Source: Candidatus Saccharibacteria bacterium UBA5152
GTDB lineage: Bacteria > Patescibacteriota > Saccharimonadia > Saccharimonadales > UBA4665
Direction of reading: 5' to 3'
Assembly (NCBI GenBank): GCA_002413755.1
Contig: DHXQ01000032.1
Span: 40,192-45,421 of the forward strand
Length of the DNA stretch: 5,230 nucleotides
Shown here: positions 1-4,417 of the stretch, piece after piece
How positions within the stretch are numbered: position 1 is the first letter of the stretch
Layout: each line of letters starts with the position of its first letter
Translations under genes and position numbers: made by a program
The notes under the pieces: generated by a model
Seen by the model: the letters and a program-made list of their open reading frames with translations, nothing else
Database searches by the model: none
What the model was told of the DNA's origin: nothing

Positions 1-330
1 TGGGGTGCCTTCTTCGAGAACCTCGGTTGGGAGGTTGGGCCGGACTTTATCCATACCACTGACAAGCTATACGTCGCCGATGACACCAACAAGCTCAATA
101 TTATCCTCAACGGCGATGATCTGACTGATCTGACGAACATCACCAATCAGGTCATCAACGACAAAGACCGACTGCTGGTCAGCTATGGCCCGAGTGACAA
201 GAGCGTGCTTGGCTCTGAGTTTAAGACGGTGCCGAATAATGCCGCCAAGTTTGACAGCGACAAAGATCCGGCCAGCTGTGGTGGCGACGAGTCGCCAGGT
301 TTCTCGGAACGCTTGCACCACCTGCGATAG
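1..330 (+). CDS. C-terminal part of a putative exported/membrane-anchored protein (5' end outside window)
   Basis: Frame 1 is open from the first base to a TAG at 328-330, giving 109 codons with no start in view, so this is the tail of a longer gene. The peptide begins WGAFFENLGWEVG, continues through a segment of short alternating strands (KLNIILNGDDLTDLTNI, then KDRLLVSYG) and ends in a hydrophilic tail with one Cys (DPASCGGDE). The pattern 'W..FF...G...G..F', then 'L.I..NG.....', then 'D.D.L.VSYG' resembles, from memory, the C-terminal domain of conserved Patescibacteria proteins with one N-terminal membrane helix and an extracytoplasmic domain. That anchor would lie outside the window, so localisation is inference. 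The function is unknown. It precedes a 45-aa gene by 77 nt. Reading frame certain; family assignment weak. Confidence 0.8.
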   Translation, partial: WGAFFENLGWEVGPDFIHTTDKLYVADDTNKLNIILNGDDLTDLTNITNQVINDKDRLLVSYGPSDKSVLGSEFKTVPNNAAKFDSDKDPASCGGDESPGFSERLHHLR

Positions 331-344
331 TGTGTATTTTCTAA

Positions 345-373
345 CTTACAGACCATACGCGGCCGCCTATGCT
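345..373 (+). promoter_or_regulatory. Weak candidate sigma70 promoter ahead of the 45-aa gene
   Basis: CTTACA (345-350, 4/6 to the -35 consensus) and TATGCT (368-373, 4/6 to the -10) are separated by 17 nt. Transcription would start near 380, about 28 nt upstream of the ATG at 408. Both boxes are imperfect, so read-through from the upstream gene is an equally good explanation. Confidence 0.25.
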
Positions 374-407
374 GAGACTGTTAGCAATTAAGCAAAGGAG
401 GCGCGAT

Positions 408-545
408 ATGGGTACAGATGGACATAAAGCAGACATGTCAGACAAAGATGAAACTGACAAAACTGGGATGGAAGATATGACGCTAGAGGAAAAGATGATG
501 CGCGAGCGCAAGGACGGCCAGCAAGAAGCCTCCGACACGGTGTAG
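408..545 (+). CDS. 45-aa acidic mini-protein, unknown function
   Basis: An ATG at 408 sits 6 nt behind a near-perfect Shine-Dalgarno (AAAGGAGG, 394-401) and opens 45 codons ending in TAG at 543-545. The product is highly polar: 14 Asp/Glu against 7 Lys/Arg, six Met, and no Cys, Phe, Tyr or Trp. No membrane segment or signal peptide is visible. The N-terminal half looks disordered, while the stretch MTLEEKMMRERKDGQQEA (residues 24-41) could form one amphipathic helix. An intrinsic terminator begins 29 nt after the stop, so the gene has its own end of transcription. I do not recognise the family. The strong ribosome binding site and the terminator are the evidence that it is real. A regulatory or protein-binding peptide is possible but nothing shows it. 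Confidence 0.7.
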   Translation: MGTDGHKADMSDKDETDKTGMEDMTLEEKMMRERKDGQQEASDTV

Positions 546-573
546 CCAGCCCCGGGTCATATATAACAACATC

Positions 574-605
574 AAGGAGTCCGCGGAGAAATCTGCGGGC
601 TTTTT
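574..605 (+). terminator. Rho-independent terminator
   Basis: A 10-bp stem (578-587 with 592-601, with two G-T pairs) closes a GAAA tetraloop (588-591) and runs straight into TTTTT (601-605). The AAGG just before the stem can also pair with the T-tract, lengthening the hairpin. It ends the transcript carrying the 45-aa gene and insulates the promoter at 636. Confidence 0.92.
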
Positions 606-635
606 AGTATGTGTTGTAAGAATGTCCTAAGTCCC

Positions 636-665
636 TTGCGAGTCTACGATAGGCGGGTCTATAAT
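636..665 (+). promoter_or_regulatory. Sigma70-type promoter upstream of the radC operon
   Basis: A perfect -10 TATAAT (660-665) lies 18 nt downstream of TTGCGA (636-641, 4/6 to TTGACA). The expected start of transcription is near 672. It lies between the terminator at 574-605 and the operon that begins at 955, so it would give that operon a leader of about 280 nt, or drive a separate small RNA. Confidence 0.65.
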
Positions 666-954
666 CGGAATCAGCATTGTGGGTGCTGGCTTGGTCTCGT
701 ACCGGCCTTCTTACTCACCTGCTTTTACAACCCTTAGAACGCACACACACCAACACCCCTCACCCGGAGTGCTTAGGCGTCCCTGCAATCTTTTCAAGCA
801 AGACGTGCTGCTTCTCTGCCCCAGCGGAGTGATATACAAACTTCAAACGGTAATTTGTATGTTCGGCGGTATCTCTCACTGTTTTAATCCGTTACTGGTA
901 ATCATCATGATTTTCAGATCTCTTCACAAATCTTAGTTTTAGGAGCTTGAACCT
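666..954 (+). other. Long non-coding leader / intergenic stretch with structure but no recognised RNA family
   Basis: No convincing gene lies here. The only sizeable open frame (679-936) starts at a GTG with no Shine-Dalgarno and encodes an unlikely protein. The stretch begins where the 636-665 promoter should start transcription. It contains a short hairpin at 673-689 (CAGCA/TGCTG around a 7-nt loop), a C-rich, G-poor run at 711-765 (25 C and 3 G in 55 nt), a possible small hairpin near 798-815 (AAGCA/TGCTT) and an inverted repeat at 834-860. I could not match it to tmRNA, SRP RNA, RNase P RNA or a known riboswitch by eye. It may be a regulatory 5' leader, an unassigned small RNA, or simply spacer. 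Confidence 0.4.
834..860. repeat. 7+7 inverted repeat, possible operator
   Basis: ATACAAA at 834-840 is mirrored exactly by TTTGTAT at 854-860, with a 13-nt spacer. The arms are AT-rich and the centres of the two arms are 20 nt apart, about two helical turns, which suits a dimeric DNA-binding protein. It lies about 95 nt upstream of the first operon gene. It is not a recognisable LexA box (no GAAC-N4-GTTC type core). A chance repeat is possible. Confidence 0.35.
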
Positions 955-1230
955 ATGAACAAAATCGTTATTAACCAAGAAGTCCGTGTTACAAGTGTTT
1001 ATTTCCGCCCCGGCCGGCACCTCAAAGGATTCCCGAAGCGTATGGAATACGGCGGCCGCGAATACACCTTTTTAGAGTCGGGACTGCGCTACCTCGTCCA
1101 GAAGGGCCAGCAATTGATTGAAATCTTTGATATGACAGACGGCAGCCAGGATTATCGGCTGAAGTTTGATGCCTCAGGCCAGATCTGGACACTAATTGGT
1201 ATCAAGGAGGGCAATCATGCAATCGCTTAA
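955..1230 (+). CDS. 91-aa basic small protein upstream of radC, unknown function
   Basis: The ATG at 955 follows AGGAG (941-945) at a 9-nt spacing and the frame ends in TAA at 1228-1230. The first half is rich in Arg/Lys/His (R11, R18, R21, H22, K24, K28, R29, R35). The sequence alternates short predicted beta strands with turns: KIVINQEVRVTSVYF, RMEYGGREYTFL, LRYLVQKG, LIEIFDMTDG, YRLKFDASG, IWTLIGI. This suggests a small all-beta fold, and the basic surface could suit nucleic acid binding, which is inference only. There is no Cys, signal peptide or membrane helix. Its last codons contain the radC Shine-Dalgarno, and its stop lies inside radC (14-nt overlap), so translation of the two is probably coupled. 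I have a vague impression that such proteins recur in Patescibacteria near DNA-repair genes, but cannot confirm it. Confidence 0.85.
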   Translation: MNKIVINQEVRVTSVYFRPGRHLKGFPKRMEYGGREYTFLESGLRYLVQKGQQLIEIFDMTDGSQDYRLKFDASGQIWTLIGIKEGNHAIA

Positions 1231-2026
1231 AACCATCCTTGATACTCGGCCGACTACCCGAGCATTGGCCTTACCCTTCGCTAATCCTGCCAATTTGCCG
1301 ACCTATTTCTTCGAGGACCAGGATATCCTACACACCGAAACCGACACGCCGTATATCCTACGGGTTCGTGATATGGCAGATGACGATAAGCCGCGCGAGC
1401 GGATGATGAAGCTCGGCCCGTCCGAGCTGTCGCTGACCGAGATTATCGCCGTGCTACTCAGCGTTGGTACCCGCCGTGAAGAAGTCATGACCATGGCCAG
1501 TCGCATTCTGAAGGAATACGGCGAACGGGCCATTTTGCAGGAGACCAGCCCTCGCCGTCTGGCGGAAGCGCTGGATATCCCGGTGACCAAGGCTTGTCAG
1601 CTGGTGGCCGGCTTCGAGCTTGGTCGCAGATTTTACCAAACCCGCGCCGGCAAGCCGCTTGTGGTGCGCACTGCTCGCCAGGCCTATGCCTACCTCAGCC
1701 AAATGGGTGATCTGCAAAAAGAGCAGCTGCGCGCCCTGTATCTGGGTAGCCGTTACCAGATTGTTCACGAGGAAATTGTGTCGGTCGGCAGCCTGACAGC
1801 TAATATCATCCACCCGCGTGAGGTCTTCGAGCCGGCTATCACCCACGGTGCGGTGGCGGTCATCGTCGCCCACAACCATCCCTCGGGCTCACTCGAGCCA
1901 ACCGCTGCCGACCTTGACGTCACACTGCAGCTGGTCGAGGGCGGCAAATTGCTCGGCATCGAGCTGCTCGACCATTTGATTATTGCCGGTGAGTCATATT
2001 TGAGTATGATGGAAAAAGAAACCTGA
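1217..2026 (+). CDS. radC: RadC family (JAB/MPN domain) protein
   Basis: The chosen start, ATG 1217, sits 6 nt behind AAGGAGG (1204-1210); an in-frame TTG at 1196 has no such support. The 269-aa product has an N-terminal extension of about 48 residues, longer than E. coli RadC (222 aa), then the RadC N-terminal helical domain (about 49-140: RERMMKLGPSELSLTEIIAVLL, ending ELGRRFY). The MPN/JAB metalloprotease-like domain follows (about 150-265), with IHPREVF (198-204), the metal motif HNHPSG (His219, His221), Asp232 and LLDH (250-253). The usual Ser of the HxH-x7-S-x2-D motif is Thr229, and the helix-hairpin-helix turn (normally GIG) reads IPV at 121-123. RadC is cytoplasmic; its biochemical role is unsettled, having been linked to DNA repair, transformation and mobile elements. 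It lies in an operon with two small proteins. Family certain, role open. Confidence 0.95.
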   Translation: MQSLKTILDTRPTTRALALPFANPANLPTYFFEDQDILHTETDTPYILRVRDMADDDKPRERMMKLGPSELSLTEIIAVLLSVGTRREEVMTMASRILKEYGERAILQETSPRRLAEALDIPVTKACQLVAGFELGRRFYQTRAGKPLVVRTARQAYAYLSQMGDLQKEQLRALYLGSRYQIVHEEIVSVGSLTANIIHPREVFEPAITHGAVAVIVAHNHPSGSLEPTAADLDVTLQLVEGGKLLGIELLDHLIIAGESYLSMMEKET

Positions 2027-2045
2027 AACGTAAGAGGATATGTAA

Positions 2046-2342
2046 ATGATCACCCAGACCAACCGCACCTACCAGTTGCCTACCCGCCCCTCATTTCTGC
2101 GTCATGCCTCCGGAGTCCAGCCCTATGCGGCTGATGCCGATTGGCCGAGCGACGATGACCTGTCGGATTTACTGTTTGAAGCCCGGATCTGCTCCGGCGA
2201 TTACTTCGTGACACTGTCAACAGAGCTCGACAAACTCTCGGCTCTTCTCGAGGAGGATGGTATTCCGGAGTCGGCTGCCTTACAGCGTATCAGCGCCGAG
2301 CTCACCTACCTCGATAAGCACTACAAGCTGCAGTCAAAGTAA
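2046..2342 (+). CDS. 98-aa small protein downstream of radC, unknown function
   Basis: The ATG at 2046 follows AGAGGA (2033-2038) at a 7-nt spacing and begins 19 nt after the radC stop, so it almost surely shares the radC transcript. The frame ends in TAA at 2340-2342. Residues 1-32 look extended or disordered (TYQLPTRPSFLRHASGVQPY). From about residue 36 the sequence is helical and acidic (DDDLSDLLFEARI, DYFVTLSTELDKLSALLEEDG, ESAALQRISAELTYLDKHYKL), suggesting two or three helices and possible self-association. There is one Trp (33) and one Cys (49), and no signal peptide or membrane segment. I do not recognise a named domain. Its fixed place after radC suggests a partner or regulator role, which is inference. 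Confidence 0.87.
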   Translation: MITQTNRTYQLPTRPSFLRHASGVQPYAADADWPSDDDLSDLLFEARICSGDYFVTLSTELDKLSALLEEDGIPESAALQRISAELTYLDKHYKLQSK

Positions 2343-2345
2343 GCA

Positions 2346-2384
2346 TTCTGTAATTCACACATTTCCAGCTATAATATAGATAAT
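2346..2384 (+). promoter_or_regulatory. AT-rich promoter region for the ABC-F gene
   Basis: A perfect -10 TATAAT lies at 2370-2375, with only a poor -35 (TTCTGT, 2346-2351, 18-nt spacer). An overlapping alternative is TTCACA (2354-2359, 5/6 to the -35) with GATAAT (2379-2384, 5/6 to the -10) at a 19-nt spacer. Either would start transcription 25-40 nt before the ATG at 2420. No terminator is visible between the 98-aa gene and this region, so read-through from the radC operon is also likely. Confidence 0.5.
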
Positions 2385-2419
2385 ATATTTTAGCAACGGG
2401 CTGTTCCGGGAAGATCTGT

Positions 2420-4078
2420 ATGTTGTTGTCAGTGAGTGTCAATGAAAAATCGTTCGGCCATAAGGTCCTGTATCAGGGGCTGGAGTTTACGATCCAGGAA
2501 AATGAGAAAGTTGGACTGATTGGCCGGAATGGCACCGGCAAGTCCACCCTGTTTGGCATCATCACCGGTGATGACAAAGATTATGATGGTGAAATCATCC
2601 TCAAACGGGGCGCAGTCTTGGTTTCCAGCCGCCAGGAACACCACGGCCACGAAGCCAAGACCGTCCTGGAATATATCCAGGGTGACCTGCCGGAATATAA
2701 GCGCTTATCGCACATTCTCGATACTTATCCGGCAACCATGGCCGATAGTACCCGCAAAATGCAGGAATACAGTGACGCCCTCGAGCGCTTCAGCGACCTC
2801 GGCTACTACCAGCTGGAGGACGAGATCGAGCAGGCCCTGGATATATATCAGATTGATAAGTCCAAGCTCCATGCTACCCTCGGCGATCTGAGCGGCGGCC
2901 AGAAGCGGATGGTGGAGCTGATCAAGGTGGAACGCTCGCGCGGGCACATTGCCCTGATTGACGAGCCAACCAACCACATGGACTATGTCGCCAAGGCGGC
3001 CTTCGTGAAGTGGCTGGGTGGTGCCCAGGAGACGGTTATCGTCATTACCCATGACCGCGACGTACTGCGCGAGGTCGACCGGATTATCGAGATACGTGAC
3101 GGCCAGGCCTATAGCTTCCGCGGCAACTATGATGATTACCTGCGTACCAATACTAGCCAGATGACCTCGCAGGTCAACGAATATGACATTACCCAGAAGC
3201 GGATCCGCAATCTGCAGGAAGATGTCATCCGTTTTCAGCGGTTGAAGGAGAAATCACGCGATCCAGGCACGATCCGGCGCTTTAAGTCGCAGGAGCAACG
3301 GGCTCGCGATGAATTCACCAAGTTACAAGGGCTGGAGAAGCCGTCGTTTTGGATTGATCAGAATTCTGTGGAAACCATGAATGACAAACTGACGGCGTCG
3401 TACGACAAATACAAGGCGCGCAATATCCGCATCAAGACCCGGACCAAAGAGTCGGCATCGCACCGTTTGCTGATCGAGGTCAGCAAACTGAGCCTAGGCT
3501 ACGGTGACAAGCCGCTGTTTGCCGATATCAGTTTTCAGCTGCACGAGGCGGAACGGATCCGGCTGCACGGGCGCAATGGTGCCGGCAAGACAACTCTCGT
3601 CCAGGCAATCATGGCCCGTTCGCGCGGCGATACTATTGCCAGTCATGTTTTTGCGGGCACCATTGCCGTCGAAAAAGAACTCAAGATCGGGCTCTATGAG
3701 CAAGAGATTAACCCTAAATACCTGCAGTTCACCCTGTCCGAGGCGCTCGAACAGGTGCTGCTCGATAAAGACGTGCCGGTTAGCAACGAAAAGATTAAGC
3801 AACTACTAGCGGATTATCTGTTCAATCCGGCCACCGATGGTGACATGCCTTTGCCTAAGCTGAGCGGCGGCCAAAAGGCTCGCTTCCAGCTGATCTCCAT
3901 GCTGGCTGACGACCCGATGGTGTTGGTGCTCGATGAGCCGACGAACCACCTCGACCTGCCGAGTATCGAAGAGCTCGAACATGCCCTCGCTAGTTATCAC
4001 GGGGCAATTATTTACATTTCGCACGATAGCTATTTCGCTGATAAATTGGCTGGCCAGACAATTACTATTGGGGGCTAA
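2420..4078 (+). CDS. ABC-F family ATPase (ribosome-associated type)
   Basis: A 552-aa soluble protein with two nucleotide-binding domains and no membrane helices, the hallmark of ABC-F translation factors and ribosome-protection proteins. Domain 1: Walker A GRNGTGKST (35-43), signature LSGGQ (157-161), Walker B with catalytic Glu182 in IDEPTNHMD, switch His211 in ITHDRD. A charged linker of about 110 residues (roughly 235-345, including RFQRLKEKSR and RRFKSQEQRARDEF) corresponds to the P-site tRNA interaction motif. Domain 2: Walker A GRNGAGKTT (384-392), LSGGQ (481-485), VLVLDEPTNHLD with Glu506, His535 in ISHDSY. The protein stops 17 residues after His535, so the usual final strand and any C-terminal extension are missing or very short. 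Both sites look catalytically intact. The ATG has only a modest Shine-Dalgarno (GGGAAG, 2408-2413). Whether it serves general translation or antibiotic protection cannot be told from sequence. Confidence 0.93.
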   Translation: MLLSVSVNEKSFGHKVLYQGLEFTIQENEKVGLIGRNGTGKSTLFGIITGDDKDYDGEIILKRGAVLVSSRQEHHGHEAKTVLEYIQGDLPEYKRLSHILDTYPATMADSTRKMQEYSDALERFSDLGYYQLEDEIEQALDIYQIDKSKLHATLGDLSGGQKRMVELIKVERSRGHIALIDEPTNHMDYVAKAAFVKWLGGAQETVIVITHDRDVLREVDRIIEIRDGQAYSFRGNYDDYLRTNTSQMTSQVNEYDITQKRIRNLQEDVIRFQRLKEKSRDPGTIRRFKSQEQRARDEFTKLQGLEKPSFWIDQNSVETMNDKLTASYDKYKARNIRIKTRTKESASHRLLIEVSKLSLGYGDKPLFADISFQLHEAERIRLHGRNGAGKTTLVQAIMARSRGDTIASHVFAGTIAVEKELKIGLYEQEINPKYLQFTLSEALEQVLLDKDVPVSNEKIKQLLADYLFNPATDGDMPLPKLSGGQKARFQLISMLADDPMVLVLDEPTNHLDLPSIEELEHALASYHGAIIYISHDSYFADKLAGQTITIGG

Positions 4079-4096
4079 CTGCGCCCAGGCCGATAG

Positions 4097-4348
4097 CTAG
4101 CGGTTACAGATAATAACCCGGATGCCGGGGATGAGTTTGACGGCTTCGCGGTAGGTCATGCCCATTTTGACGCCATAAGCTTTGGCCTGTTTGGAACAGG
4201 AAGTGATAATGTAGCGGCCGAGATTACTGTGCGGCTGAGTTGTTAGGCGATAACGCTTACCGGGCGGATTATTGTCACGGGCAAAGGCCCAGAAATACTT
4301 TTGATCGGTGGCGGTAGTAAGCGAGAGCTGCATAACTACATTATACAT
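4097..4348 (-). pseudogene. Probable degenerate N-terminal fragment of a Y-family (DinB/UmuC-like) DNA polymerase
   Basis: The 83-codon frame runs from ATG (4348-4346) to TAG (4099-4097). Residues 52-76 (core SKQAKAYGVKMGM, then YREAVKLIPG) closely follow the Y-family palm/fingers pattern 'SYEA(K/R)a.GV..GM...EA..lcP'. Residues 13-31 (ATDQKYFWAFARDNNPPGKR) can be aligned to 'vDmDsFFAsvE..dnP.l.GKP'. Key residues look lost: the metal-ligand Asp may survive as D15, but the acidic E of 'FFAsvE' is absent, the steric-gate FF is FW, and the triphosphate-binding Tyr of SYEAR is Lys53. The remaining 250 or more residues of a polymerase are absent, as the convergent ABC-F gene begins 18 nt beyond the stop. 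No Shine-Dalgarno precedes the ATG. It could instead be an expressed short protein derived from the family. Homology is judged by eye. Confidence 0.55.
4340..4345 (-). promoter_or_regulatory. Perfect -10 hexamer inside the start of the polymerase-like ORF
   Basis: On the minus strand 4345-4340 reads TATAAT. Transcription would begin about 7 nt further on, near 4333, which is the A of the second in-frame ATG (4333-4331). No good -35 lies at 16-18 nt, so this is weak. If used, it would make a leaderless message starting at Met6. Confidence 0.25.
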
Positions 4349-4376
4349 GCTATTTGCGCATATGGCTATATCATTG

Positions 4377-4396
4377 CAATAAGCATAAGCTTATTG
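4377..4396. repeat. Perfect 8+8 inverted repeat between the kinase and the polymerase-like ORF
   Basis: CAATAAGC (4377-4384) and GCTTATTG (4389-4396) flank a 4-nt loop. On the minus strand it lies 21 nt after the kinase stop codon, where a terminator would be expected. No T-tract follows on that strand, so it would be a weak terminator, an mRNA-end stabilising hairpin, or an operator. Confidence 0.45.
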
Positions 4397-4417
4397 GGCT
4401 GGAGCTGACGCGGTTGC

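Noticed and set aside
185..391. 68-codon frame overlapping the first gene
   Set aside because: It lies in another frame of the convincing 1-330 coding region and has no ribosome binding site.
666..833. SRP RNA, tmRNA, RNase P RNA or 6S RNA in the leader
   Set aside because: I looked on both strands for landmark sequences such as the GGAAGNAGCA-type SRP apical loop and the RNase P GAGGAAAGTCC core and found none; 6S-like folding was not convincing by hand.
679..936. 85-codon open frame in the radC operon leader
   Set aside because: It starts at GTG with no Shine-Dalgarno, its composition (runs of HTHQHPSP, many Cys/Pro) is unlike the neighbouring genes, and no domain pattern is visible.
1196..1216. 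Upstream TTG start for radC
   Set aside because: The excellent Shine-Dalgarno at 1204-1210 lies downstream of it and is correctly spaced for ATG 1217.
1454..1879. 141-codon minus-strand frame inside radC
   Set aside because: It is the antisense shadow of a clear RadC coding frame, with no recognisable domain.
4101..4129. Hairpins between the convergent genes (a bulged CGGTTA/TAACCCG stem and CCCGG-ATG-CCGGG) as a bidirectional terminator
   Set aside because: The stems are short, lie inside the polymerase-like ORF and have no T-tract on either strand.
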